Positions 8,957 through 16,869 of a stretch of 64,000 nt of DNA are shown one piece after another. Source of the DNA: Janthinobacterium lividum. Its GTDB lineage: Bacteria; Pseudomonadota; Gammaproteobacteria; Burkholderiales; Burkholderiaceae_D. The stretch spans positions 4,960,001 to 5,024,000 of the forward strand of contig NZ_CP075583.1 of the NCBI RefSeq assembly GCF_023509035.1, given 5' to 3'. Below the pieces are notes generated by a model. That model ran no database searches, was not told the DNA's origin, and saw only the letters and a list, made by a program, of their open reading frames with translations. The first letter of the stretch is position 1. Each line of letters begins with the position of its first letter. The translations under genes and the position numbers were made by a program.

Positions 8957-9740
8957 GTGCATCTTCCTTTCCTTCCCGTTCTCGCCCTCCTTGCCCTCAG
9001 CCACATCGCGGCGCACGCGGATACGCAGGCTGACACACCTGCCGACGCAGCGGTCGACACCAGCCAGTCCATCCACGTCAACAGCATCCGCAACCCGGAA
9101 CTCAAGTCCTACCGCGTGATGACCGCGGGCCTCGATGCCTTTGACGACCACCATGCACTGGCGCCCAGGGCACGCGAAGTGCGCTTCCAGCTGATTCCCG
9201 GCCCCGGCGCACCGGACAACGCCATGCAGGATCTGAGCTTGCGTATCGCCGGCAATGAAACCTCAATCGTCCTGTCCCTGGCCGCCGACGGCAGTTTTAC
9301 ACTGCCGCGCAGCGCGCAAGCCGAGCGCGAAGACGCGGACCTGGTCACCAACAGGAAGAAGGACGCGTACCGCTGGCAAGCCAGCGTCCGCAGCGACGAT
9401 GTACCGCCCGGCATGCGCCGCCTGGGCGACCTGCGCCTGCAGTGCCAGGTCGGCGTCGCCATTGCCAAGAAAGAGACGCCCTTCTTGCTACGCACCCTGG
9501 TCGCCACCAAGCTGCGCACCACCGACTGGTGCTCCGCCGTTGAACTCAAGATGAGCACGTACAGCGATCCGGCCATCGCCAGCGCCACCCTGCTCGATGG
9601 CGGGCGCCGCATCGCGCTGCAGGTGAAAAATGGCGGCACGTCCTTCCTGGCCCCCTTGGGCGACACCCGCTATGCGGACGATACCTTGATCGAACTGGTC
9701 TACAAGGACACTGGCGCCGCGCCGCCTGCCTCCCCTGTAA
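8957..9740 (+). CDS. Secreted hypothetical protein with probable 3' frameshift
   Basis: The product is unrecognised. It starts at a GTG with a clear signal peptide (MHLPFLPVLALLALSHIAAHA) followed by about 235 residues without a family I know. Two cysteines lie near residues 165 and 195 (LRLQCQVG, TDWCSAVE). The frame does not stop where the protein seems to end. It runs on to 10222, overlapping the beta-lactamase gene by more than 400 nt, where its residues are merely a shadow of that gene. A TAA lies at 9738-9740 one base out of frame and another at 9796-9798 in the third frame, so a single-base indel near 9700 is likely. The end given here is the nearest shifted stop and is a judgement. 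Confidence 0.5.
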
Positions 9741-9806
9741 AACGTTTGCGTCGCGCCCCGTTCCGTGTCAGCATACGCCACCTTGGCAACACGGATAAGG
9801 ACTGCA

Positions 9807-10691
9807 ATGCCCCTCACTCTGACACGCGCGCTGGCCCTGGCGCTGCTGGTGGCCAGCCCCGCCGCCCAGGCGCAGATACCAGGCTGCGACGTCTGCGCCA
9901 CCTGGAATGCCGACCAGGCGCCGTTCCGCATCTTCGGCAATACCTATTATGTAGGCGTGAAAGGCCTCAGTTCCGTGCTCGTGACCTCGCCGCACGGCCA
10001 CGTGCTGATCGACGGCGGCTTGCCGGAATCGGCGCCAAAGATCATCGCCAATATCGCCGCCCTGGGCTTTCGCATCGAAGACGTGAAACTGATCCTCAAT
10101 TCGCATGGCCATATCGACCATGCGGGCGGCCTGGCCGAGCTGCAGAGGCGCAGCAATGCGCTGGTGGCCGCCAGTCCGTCGGCTGCGCTGGACCTGGCGT
10201 CGGGCGAAGTGGGCCCCGATGACCCGCAATACCACGCGCTGCCCAAGTACCCGCCCGTCAAGGACATGCGCCTGGCGCGCGACGGCGGCCAGTTCAATGT
10301 CGGCCCGGTCAACCTGACGGCGCATGCCACGCCGGGGCACACGCCCGGAGGCCTGAGCTGGACGTGGCAATCCTGCGACGGCCCCCGCTGCCTGAACATG
10401 GTGTACGCGGACAGCATCAACGCCGTCTCGCGTCCCGGCTTCAAGTTCAGCGCCAGCAGCGAGTATCCGAACGCGGTGGCGGACTTGCGCCACAGCTTCG
10501 AGACCCTGGAAAAGCTGCCTTGTGACGTGCTCATTTCGGCTCACCCGGAAGCGTCGCAATTATGGGAGCGGCTGGAGGCGAGCGCCACGGGCGGCAGCGA
10601 TGCCTTTGTCGATCCGCAAGCCTGTCGCGCCTACGTGGCGGCGGCGCGCACCTTGCTTGATGCGCGCCTGGAACAGGAAAAACAACCATGA
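9807..10691 (+). CDS. bla: Subclass B3 metallo-beta-lactamase (THIN-B/L1-like)
   Basis: Periplasmic zinc hydrolase that opens beta-lactam rings, including carbapenems in the B3 family. The 294-residue product has a signal peptide ending around residue 23 (ASPAAQAQ). It carries the B3 zinc ligands in order: H100-x-H102-x-D104-H105 (NSHGHIDHAGG), H178 in TPGHTPGG, and H246 in ISAHPEAS. The serine-containing YADSINAVS segment matches the B3 active-site wall. AAGGA lies 6 nt before the ATG. Janthinobacterium is known to carry the B3 enzyme THIN-B on its chromosome, and this is probably its ortholog. No regulator is adjacent, so a resident gene is more likely than a mobile one. Confidence 0.92.
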   Translation: MPLTLTRALALALLVASPAAQAQIPGCDVCATWNADQAPFRIFGNTYYVGVKGLSSVLVTSPHGHVLIDGGLPESAPKIIANIAALGFRIEDVKLILNSHGHIDHAGGLAELQRRSNALVAASPSAALDLASGEVGPDDPQYHALPKYPPVKDMRLARDGGQFNVGPVNLTAHATPGHTPGGLSWTWQSCDGPRCLNMVYADSINAVSRPGFKFSASSEYPNAVADLRHSFETLEKLPCDVLISAHPEASQLWERLEASATGGSDAFVDPQACRAYVAAARTLLDARLEQEKQP

Positions 10692-10764
10692 ACTTGTCAA
10701 CCGTGCACGCTGGCTTGACGCCAATCTGCTACGCTGGCGCCATTCATTTGAAGAAGGAAATGCC

Positions 10765-11244
10765 ATGTTCACACTCGCCAGACTGATTCCCCTCGCCGCC
10801 ATCGTCGCCATCACCGCCGGCTGCGCGCAAACGCCCGTGCGCAGCGATGCTGCCGCCGCCGCGCCAGGCGCCACCTCGCCCGCCAAGCCGGCGCCCAAGC
10901 TGACGCAGACGCAATGGAAGCTGAAGGAATTGAAGGGCAAGCAAGTGGTGCGCAAGGCGCCTGAACAGCGCGAAGTGACCCTGCTGCTGGCCGAAGGCCG
11001 CGCCAGTGGCCACAGCGGCTGCAACCAGATGATGGGCGGCTACACCAGCGATGGCGTCAGCACCCTGGCCTTCTCGCAGCTGGCCGGCACCATGATGATG
11101 TGCCAGCCGCAGGACATGGACCTGGAGCGCCTGCTCTTGACCACCCTGGGCGAAGTCAATGGCTACCGCTACGCCGACCAGGAATTGCTGCTGCTGAAGG
11201 ATGGCGTGCCCGTGGCGCGGTATGAAGCGCTGACGGTGAAATAA
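10765..11244 (+). CDS. META/HslJ-domain lipoprotein
   Basis: Small envelope lipoprotein of 159 residues. The N-terminus ends in a lipobox (AIVAITAGC, cysteine about residue 20). After a proline/alanine linker comes a META domain: TQWKLKELKG, GRASGHSGCNQMMGGYTSDG, FSQLAGTMMMC and a LLLLKDG segment, the pattern seen in HslJ. META proteins are linked to envelope stress and novobiocin tolerance in E. coli; the role here is not shown. AAGGAA precedes the chosen ATG. It lies 73 bp after the beta-lactamase gene and could be co-transcribed. Confidence 0.8.
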   Translation: MFTLARLIPLAAIVAITAGCAQTPVRSDAAAAAPGATSPAKPAPKLTQTQWKLKELKGKQVVRKAPEQREVTLLLAEGRASGHSGCNQMMGGYTSDGVSTLAFSQLAGTMMMCQPQDMDLERLLLTTLGEVNGYRYADQELLLLKDGVPVARYEALTVK

Positions 11245-11256
11245 GATAATTACAAA

Positions 11257-11275
11257 GCCAGGATTATCTCCTGGC
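11257..11275 (+). terminator. Small hairpin after META lipoprotein gene
   Basis: GCCAGGA and TCCTGGC pair around the loop TTATC, 12 nt after the lipoprotein stop. There is no U-tract, so termination is weakly supported; it may act with the large palindrome that follows. Confidence 0.35.
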
Positions 11276-11277
11276 AT

Positions 11278-11383
11278 GAAGAGTGATCGAAAAACGTTCA
11301 GGGCAAGGCGCGACGCCGCAGGCAGTACGCTAGTACGCCAAGGCGCTGCAACGCCGCCATGGACGTTTTCTCGGCCACTCTTC
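11278..11383. repeat. 106-bp imperfect palindrome (REP/MITE-like element)
   Basis: GAAGAGTGATCGAAAAACGT at 11278 mirrors ACGTTTTCTCGGCCACTCTTC-type sequence ending at 11383. The arms keep pairing inwards (GGCAAGGCGCGACGCCGCAG opposite GGCGCTGCAACGCCGCC) to a centre at GGCAGTACGCTAGTACGCC. Folded, the whole spacer is one long stem. It overlaps the stop codon of the serine acetyltransferase gene, so it can serve as a two-way terminator. Its size and structure suggest a dispersed repeat family. Confidence 0.65.
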
Positions 11384-12320
11384 AATCGTTGCGCATCTGC
11401 GCCTGCGATACATTGCTGTTCGCCGGCACGCTTTGCGTCAGCCACACATTCCCCCCGATGGTCGATCCCGCGCCGATGGTGATGCGCCCCAGCACGGTCG
11501 CGCCCGCGTAAATCACCACGTCATCCTCGACGATGGGGTGGCGCGGCGTGCCCTTGATCAGCGCGCCGGAAGCGTCGGCCGGAAAACGCTTGGCGCCCAG
11601 GGTGACGGCCTGGTACAGGCGCACCCGCTGGCCGATGATGGCCGTCTCGCCGATCACCACGCCCGTGCCATGGTCGATGAAGAAGGACGCGCCGATGTGG
11701 GCGCCCGGGTGGATATCGATGCCCGTCAGGGTATGCGCGATGTCGGCGATCAGGCGCGCCAGGAACGGCGCACCCAGCGCATGCAGGCGGTGCGCCAGGC
11801 GGTGGTACAAAATGGCGATGGTGCCCGGGTAGCACAGCATGATCTCTGCCACCGAAGTGGCCGCCGGGTCGCCCGCGTAGGCGGCCTGCACGTCCGACAC
11901 CAGCAGCGCGCGGATGTCGGGCAGGCTGGCGGCGAAGGCGCGCGTGATGTCGCGCGCCTGCTGCGCCAAGGCCGCATCGTCGCTGGCTGCGTCCCCCTCA
12001 TCACCGGCCGGTACGGAAAATAGCAGGCCGCGCCGCACCTGTTCGCTGAGGCGGTTCAGGGTGGTGTTGAGGGTGTCGCCGACAAAATAATCGATGCTTT
12101 CATCGGTGAGATTCGGCCGCCCGTAATGCGTGGGGAACAGGGCTGCCGACAGGCCGTTGACAATGGTGGTAAGGGCTTCGCGCGACGGCAGTTCGCGCAC
12201 CCTGCCGTTATGACGGATCTTGTGCTTGTCTTCGCGCGAGCTGCGCAAGGCCTGGATCACGGGCCCCAGGTTCCACTGGGCCGTGTCGTCGGCGGGCGCC
12301 GCGGGATAAATGCTGTGCAT
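11382..12320 (-). CDS. cysE: Serine O-acetyltransferase (CysE/EpsC type)
   Basis: Makes O-acetylserine from serine and acetyl-CoA, the carbon acceptor for sulfide in cysteine synthesis. The 312-residue product has a helical N-terminal part and then the left-handed beta-helix of hexapeptide acyltransferases. Its catalytic signature is DIHPGAHIGASFFIDHGTG then VVIGETAIIGQRV, and IYAGATVLGRITIGAGSTIG follows. It is longer than E. coli CysE (273) and fits the EpsC-type group. Its upstream region carries a palindrome shared with the ssu/sfn region, suggesting joint sulfur control. Its stop codon lies inside the 106-bp palindrome. Confidence 0.88.
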   Translation of the reverse strand: MHSIYPAAPADDTAQWNLGPVIQALRSSREDKHKIRHNGRVRELPSREALTTIVNGLSAALFPTHYGRPNLTDESIDYFVGDTLNTTLNRLSEQVRRGLLFSVPAGDEGDAASDDAALAQQARDITRAFAASLPDIRALLVSDVQAAYAGDPAATSVAEIMLCYPGTIAILYHRLAHRLHALGAPFLARLIADIAHTLTGIDIHPGAHIGASFFIDHGTGVVIGETAIIGQRVRLYQAVTLGAKRFPADASGALIKGTPRHPIVEDDVVIYAGATVLGRITIGAGSTIGGNVWLTQSVPANSNVSQAQMRND

Positions 12321-12411
12321 GGCGTATCACTTCCAAAAAAATGGCAAACAGGCCGGTTCGCCCCAGCTTAGCGGCCAGACACCGCGATTCAAACGAAGAA
12401 TTTCAAGATTT

Positions 12412-12432
12412 CATATGCGAAAAACGCATATG
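12412..12432. promoter_or_regulatory. Perfect inverted repeat upstream of cysE, candidate sulfur-regulator operator
   Basis: CATATGCG at 12412-12419 and CGCATATG at 12425-12432 flank AAAAA. The site lies 92 bp before the cysE start and 79 bp before the divergent bcr start. The ATATGCG core next to an A/T tract occurs twice, in the two orientations, between ssuE and sfnB (2650-2663, 2714-2728). Confidence 0.5.
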
Positions 12433-12510
12433 GATGGCAAACAGCGTCGGCGCCAAACCTGATTGTTGCCACTAGCGTAAAATGACGGGCTAACAAAAAC
12501 ACTCTTTAAC

Positions 12511-13698
12511 ATGACTAAATTATTAACATGGATTCTGGCGGGCCTGGCGATGGTCGGACCGCTTGCAATTGACACCTATCTGCCGTCGTTCCCCGCCATC
12601 GTGCACGATTTCAATGCCAGCCCCCTGCTGGTGCAGCAAACCCTGAGCTTTTTCCTGTTCACGTTCGCCTTCATGATGCTGTTTTACGGCACCCTGTCCG
12701 ATTCCTTCGGCCGCCGTCCCGTGATTCTCGTCTCGCTGGTGCTGTATGTGATCGCCTCCGTGGGCGCCGCGCTGGCGCCGTCGCTGGGCTGGCTGCTGGC
12801 CTGGCGCGTGCTGCAGGGCCTCTCAGCCGGCGCCGGTTCCGTGATCGGCCGCGCCATCGTGCAAGACCGCTATTCGGGCGCCGCCGCGCAGAAAATCCTC
12901 TCGCACATCATGATGGTGTTCGCGCTGGCGCCGGCCATCGCCCCCGTGCTGGGCGGCTGGCTGCAGGTGGGCCTGGGCTGGCGCTGGATTTTCTGGTTCC
13001 TCACGGCGTTTGGCGTGCTGATGTTCATCGTCGTCTGGCGCGCGCTGCCGGAAAGCCTGCCGAAGGAGCAGCGTCACGCCTTCCACCTGGGCGACATCGC
13101 CGTCAATTACTGGAAAGTACTGTGCCATCGCCAGTTCCTGCTGCTGTCGACGGCCATCGGCGCCGCCTTTGGCGGCTTCGCCCTGTACATCGGCTCGGCC
13201 GCCTACTTCATCATCAACATCCTGCACCTGCCGGAGACGGCGTTCGCCTGGCTGTTCATTCCCCTGATCAGCGGCATGGTGTTCGGTTCTGCCCTGTCGG
13301 CGAAAATCGCCCACCGCTATAGCCAGCGCCAGATGATCTGGGCCGGCTTCATATTGATGCTGGTGGCTGCGCTGGCCAACATCGGCTACAACTATGTCTT
13401 TGCCGCCGAAGTGCCGTGGGCAGTGCTACCCCTGTTCTTCTACTCGTTCGCCCTGTCGATCGCCATGCCGCCGATGACCCTGATGGCGCTGAACCACTTT
13501 CCCAACAACAGCGGCCTGGCCTCGTCGATGCAATCGTTCATCCAGATGCTGCTGTTCGCGCTGGTTTCGGGCCTGGTGGCGCCGCTGCTGTTCGACAGCG
13601 CGCTGAACCTGGCGTATGGCGTGATGGCGGGACTGCTGGTAAGTTTATTGTGCTGGGTGTTTGCGCAGGGCGGTTCGGCGGAAGTCGCAGCGAAGTAG
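12511..13698 (+). CDS. bcr: Bcr/CflA-family multidrug efflux MFS transporter
   Basis: Inner-membrane drug:H+ antiporter of the DHA1 group; Bcr exports bicyclomycin, sulfonamides and also cysteine. The 395-residue product has twelve predicted membrane segments. The start MTKLLTWILAGLAMVGPLAI continues into DTYLPSFPAIVHDF, the Bcr/CflA signature in TM1. The TM2-TM3 loop is GTLSDSFGRRPVIL and motif C-like residues are in APAIAPVLGGWL. The ATG at 12511 leaves a complete TM1. It is divergent from cysE across the 12412 palindrome. Because E. coli Bcr can export cysteine, a metabolic link to its neighbour is possible but not shown. Confidence 0.9.
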   Translation: MTKLLTWILAGLAMVGPLAIDTYLPSFPAIVHDFNASPLLVQQTLSFFLFTFAFMMLFYGTLSDSFGRRPVILVSLVLYVIASVGAALAPSLGWLLAWRVLQGLSAGAGSVIGRAIVQDRYSGAAAQKILSHIMMVFALAPAIAPVLGGWLQVGLGWRWIFWFLTAFGVLMFIVVWRALPESLPKEQRHAFHLGDIAVNYWKVLCHRQFLLLSTAIGAAFGGFALYIGSAAYFIINILHLPETAFAWLFIPLISGMVFGSALSAKIAHRYSQRQMIWAGFILMLVAALANIGYNYVFAAEVPWAVLPLFFYSFALSIAMPPMTLMALNHFPNNSGLASSMQSFIQMLLFALVSGLVAPLLFDSALNLAYGVMAGLLVSLLCWVFAQGGSAEVAAK

Positions 13699-13728
13699 AT
13701 AGAGTCACGCATACCAACCCGCTAAAAA

Positions 13729-13759
13729 CTGGGGTCAGACCCGGCGGATCTGAACCCAG
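13729..13759. repeat. Hairpin repeat with GGGGTCAGACCC-type motif
   Basis: CTGGGGTCAGA at 13729-13739 pairs with TCTGAACCCAG at 13749-13759 with one mismatch and a 9-nt loop. It separates the convergent bcr and 13767-14075 genes. Without a T-run it looks more like a REP-type unit than a simple terminator, though it could act as one. Confidence 0.45.
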
Positions 13760-13766
13760 CAGTTAA

Positions 13767-14075
13767 TCAAGGCCACGGCGCTGGCGTCACATCCTGGTAT
13801 TGCACCCCGCCCTGCTCCGGCTCAGCCGCATCGCGCGAAGTTGGCTGGTGCAAGGAACCGGCCGGCGAACGCAAACTCAAGATTTCCTTGCGCGCCTCGA
13901 CGAAGTCGGCGGAACTCAAGGGGTGGTGCTGGTCCGGCCAGTGGCTGACGGCCCATTCCTGCAAGGTTTCAAAGCGCCGCCACAGTTCGGCGATGAATTC
14001 GCGGCGCGCCTGTTCCTGTGCTTCTTCCTCCTGCTGCGGCGTCTTCCCGGCGCCTTCCCCGATAGGTACTTGCAT
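13767..14075 (-). CDS. Small hypothetical protein, 102 aa
   Basis: I do not recognise a family. The product starts MQVPIGEGAGKTPQQEEEAQ and is charged, helical and Glu/Gln-rich up to about residue 50 (EQARREFIAELWRRFETLQE), followed by a low-complexity tail (SLRSPAGSLHQPTS onward). There is no signal peptide or membrane segment. The ATG at 14075 is preferred to the one at 14096 because GGGAG stands 5-7 nt in front of it. It ends close to the hairpin at 13729-13759. It is probably real, given codon use like its neighbours. Confidence 0.6.
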   Translation of the reverse strand: MQVPIGEGAGKTPQQEEEAQEQARREFIAELWRRFETLQEWAVSHWPDQHHPLSSADFVEARKEILSLRSPAGSLHQPTSRDAAEPEQGGVQYQDVTPAPWP

Positions 14076-14155
14076 GGCTGCTCCCTGGCTGATCAATCAT
14101 CATGCCAGACTACGCAGGGACCAGCCAGGCGTCTGTTCGCGAACGAACACAGGAT

Positions 14156-14596
14156 TTATTCAGGCATCTTGCGGAAGCCCACGGCCAGGCGGTTCCAGGT
14201 ATTGATGGAGCCGATGGCCAGGGTCACGTTGACCATTTCCGCCGGCGTCAATTGTTCCGCCAGCGCCGCATAGTCTTCATCCGAAGCGTGATTCTGTGGC
14301 AGCAGGGTCAGTGCTTCCGTCCAGGCCAGCACGGCCCGCTCGCGTGGCGTGAAGAACGGCGTTTCGCGCCAGACGGACACGGCATACAGGCGGCGTTCCG
14401 TTTCGCCCGCCTTGCGCGCGTCACTCGTATGCATGTCCACGCAAAAAGCGCAGCCATTGATTTGCGAGGCGCGCAGGCGGATCAGTTCAAGCAGCGAGTG
14501 CTCCACGCCCAATTTGGCAATCGCCGCTTCCAGCGCATACATGGCCTTGACGGCGTCCGGCGAAGCTTGTGTAAAATCGAATCGTTGCTGTGTCAT
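14156..14596 (-). CDS. Carboxymuconolactone decarboxylase/AhpD-like protein
   Basis: The 146-residue protein has the AhpD-type motif C49-x-x-C52-x-x-x-H56 (NGCAFCVDMHTSDARKAGE), the redox pair and proton relay of alkylhydroperoxidase-like carboxymuconolactone decarboxylase family members. The rest (ERAVLAWTEALTLLP, then LTPAEMVNVTLAIGSINTWN) fits the YneD/YdfG-like group. The frame is open upstream to 14875, but the ATG at 14596 gives the family N-terminus (MTQQRFDFTQASPDAVKAMY). It is divergent from a MocR-type regulator with a 103-bp gap, a pairing often seen for CMD genes, so it is the likely target of that regulator. Predicted role: peroxide or thiol-redox detoxification; the substrate is unknown. 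Confidence 0.85.
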   Translation of the reverse strand: MTQQRFDFTQASPDAVKAMYALEAAIAKLGVEHSLLELIRLRASQINGCAFCVDMHTSDARKAGETERRLYAVSVWRETPFFTPRERAVLAWTEALTLLPQNHASDEDYAALAEQLTPAEMVNVTLAIGSINTWNRLAVGFRKMPE

Positions 14597-14699
14597 GATG
14601 CATTCCTTGATGAGTAGAGATGCACCATTGTAAAAGCGCGACAACAGCGCGCGGCAGGCCAATCCTGCCGAAAAACGGCAGACCACCAACAGATACTCC

Positions 14700-16184
14700 A
14701 TGGAATTACATATCCTGATCGACGGCACGCGCGACCTGGGCGGCCAGCTGTACCGCCAGCTCAGCGAAGCCATCCGCTCGGGCCGCCTGACGGACGGCCA
14801 GCAATTGCCGCCCTCGCGCCTGCTGGCCAGCCAGTTGGGCCTGTCGCGCAAGACGGTGTCCGACGTGTATGACAAGCTCGCTTATGAAAAGCTGCTGGTA
14901 GGAAAAGTCGGCGTGGGCAGCTTCGTGCAGACGCCGCACGCCTCGCCGCAGCGCCGCCACGCCAGCACGCCGCTGGCCAGCGCGCAGCGCATCGCCCGCT
15001 GGGAAGCGACGCCCACGCCCTTGCGCCAGGCCAGCCAGGAAACGCCGGCGCGCTACGCCTTCATCGGCGGGCGCGCCACGCCCGCGCACTTCCCGCAGGA
15101 TGAATGGCGCGCCTGCATGCTGCACGCGCTGCGCCAGGGTGGCCAGGCGCGCGGCCGTTATGGCCCTGTCGCCGGCTTGCCGTCCCTGCGCGCGGCGATC
15201 GCCGGCCATGCCGCCTTCAGCCGCGGCATCCATTGCACCGAGGAACAAGTGCTCGTCACCAGCGGCGCGCAGCAAGCTTTGCATCTGCTGGCGCAAACCC
15301 TGCTGGAGCCGGGCGACACGGTTGCCGTGGAAGAACCCGGCTACCCGGTGGCGCGCGCCGTGTTCGCCAGCCAGGGCGCGCACGTGGTGGGCGTCGAAGT
15401 GGATGAGGATGGCCTTGTCGTCGCGCAAATCCCGGACGGCACGCGGCTGATCTATGTCACGCCCGCACATCAATTTCCACTCGGTATGCCGATGAGCATG
15501 GCGCGCCGCCATGCCTTGCTGGAGCGGGCGCAGCAACTGGGCGCCATCATCATCGAGGACGATTACGACAGCGCCTTCCGCTACGAAGGCCGGCCCGAGG
15601 ATTCCCTGCAAAGCATGGACCGCTACGGCGTCGTCGCGCACGTGGGCAGCTTTTCCAAGATCATGCTGCCGGAATTGCGGCTCGGCTATGCGGTGCTGCC
15701 GCAAGCCCTCGTGGCCGCCGTGGAAACGGTGAAATACCTGACGGATTGCCATACGGCCAGCCTGGGCCAGCATGCGCTGGCCAAGTTCATCGACGATGGC
15801 CATTTGCTGCGCCATATCCGCCGCTGCCACGACATTTATGCGGGGCGCCGCGAACGGTTGCAGCACTGGTTCAAAGGCCCGTTGTCGCCGTGGTTCCGCC
15901 TGGTGCCGGCCAGCGCCGGCTTCCACGTGGCTGCCCTGGCGCAGGCGCCGCTCGATATCGCGGAATTGCTGCGCCGCGCGCGCCTGGCCGACGTCAGCCT
16001 GTATGCGCTATCTGGCTTTTACCATGGGCCCGCCCGCCATGAGGGCCTGTTCCTCGGCTATGGCGCCATCGACAAACTCGATATCGACACGGCGCTGGCC
16101 AAGGTGCTGGCGATCCTGCAAGAGATCGCTCCCCTGCCCCTCAGCGGGGCTGCCAACCGGGTTGCCAACGATAGTGCCCCGTAA
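14700..16184 (+). CDS. MocR/PdxR-family GntR regulator with aminotransferase-like domain
   Basis: Transcription factor of 494 residues. A GntR winged helix-turn-helix fills residues 10-75 (GQLYRQLSEAIRSGRL, then LSRKTVSDVYDKL). From about residue 115 it has a fold-type I aminotransferase domain. The PLP lysine is K320 in GSFSKIMLPELRLGY, with EDDYDSAFRY before it, as in all MocR proteins. It probably senses an amine or PLP-linked metabolite and controls the divergent AhpD-like gene and itself. Its last 44 bp overlap the convergent DUF1287 gene. The target is inferred from layout. Confidence 0.9.
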   Translation: MELHILIDGTRDLGGQLYRQLSEAIRSGRLTDGQQLPPSRLLASQLGLSRKTVSDVYDKLAYEKLLVGKVGVGSFVQTPHASPQRRHASTPLASAQRIARWEATPTPLRQASQETPARYAFIGGRATPAHFPQDEWRACMLHALRQGGQARGRYGPVAGLPSLRAAIAGHAAFSRGIHCTEEQVLVTSGAQQALHLLAQTLLEPGDTVAVEEPGYPVARAVFASQGAHVVGVEVDEDGLVVAQIPDGTRLIYVTPAHQFPLGMPMSMARRHALLERAQQLGAIIIEDDYDSAFRYEGRPEDSLQSMDRYGVVAHVGSFSKIMLPELRLGYAVLPQALVAAVETVKYLTDCHTASLGQHALAKFIDDGHLLRHIRRCHDIYAGRRERLQHWFKGPLSPWFRLVPASAGFHVAALAQAPLDIAELLRRARLADVSLYALSGFYHGPARHEGLFLGYGAIDKLDIDTALAKVLAILQEIAPLPLSGAANRVANDSAP

Positions 16185-16746
16185 TCGGATAGCTGAATAA
16201 AATATTTTCCTCGCGCGCGCCCTCGCCGATGTTGTGGATGATGAGCGGCACGCCGCTCCACGATTGCTTGTCGCTGACGATGCCGATGTGCGTGAGGTTG
16301 CGCGGCAAGCGCCAGGTGACGATGTCGCCCGCGCGGTAAGCGTTCGCGTCCTTGCTGGGTGGCAAGCTGGTGCCATGGCGGGCAAAGTACGTGCCCAGGT
16401 TCGGCACGCGGCGGTGGTCGATATTGCGGTCCGGCCCTTTCATCTGCCAGCGTCCCTGCTGCTGGTACACCTGCCACGCCTTGCGCATGTCTTCGTGCAC
16501 CAGCACCTGCAAGTCCTGTCCCAGCTGGCGGTAGGCGCGCACCACCACGTCCGTGCACACGCCCCGCTCGAGCGGCACGTCGCCGCCCGGATAGGCGAGC
16601 CGTTCATAGCGCGGATCGTACAGCAAGGTCAAGCCCACCTGCTTGCGGGCGGCGGCGACGAGGGCTTGCGGGCTGGCGGCAGGGGCTGCCGACGCCAGCA
16701 TGGGCGCCAGGGCAAGAATCAGAGTGGAGAGCAGTTTGATTGGCAT
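16141..16746 (-). CDS. Exported DUF1287-family protein (NlpC/P60-like)
   Basis: The 201-residue protein has a signal peptide (MPIKLLSTLILALAPMLASA) and then the DUF1287 domain. Visible signatures are LTLLYDPRYERLAYPGGDVP, ERGVCTDVVVRAYRQLG with the conserved Cys64, DHRRVPNLGTYF, and LTHIGIVSDK with His153. Cys and His in this arrangement suggest a papain-like amidase fold acting on the cell wall or another periplasmic target, but no activity is established. The ATG at 16746 gives the signal peptide; the open frame to 16917 adds a non-coding extension over a palindrome. Its 3' end overlaps the MocR gene by 44 bp. Confidence 0.82.
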   Translation of the reverse strand: MPIKLLSTLILALAPMLASAAPAASPQALVAAARKQVGLTLLYDPRYERLAYPGGDVPLERGVCTDVVVRAYRQLGQDLQVLVHEDMRKAWQVYQQQGRWQMKGPDRNIDHRRVPNLGTYFARHGTSLPPSKDANAYRAGDIVTWRLPRNLTHIGIVSDKQSWSGVPLIIHNIGEGAREENILFSYPITGHYRWQPGWQPR

Positions 16747-16869
16747 CAACGTCGGTGGTCGGATGGAAATGCCAACTTTACCGCAGTGGTGAGGAAAACG
16801 TCGGACGCTAAGTACCCCCCAATAAATTATTGTGACTTCTGACTTCCATAACCGGCGCTCTGCGGCGTT

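Noticed and set aside
10522..10764. N-terminal extension of the META lipoprotein frame into the beta-lactamase gene
   Set aside because: The lipobox-bearing signal starts at the ATG at 10765 with AAGGAA in front; the extension is a shadow.
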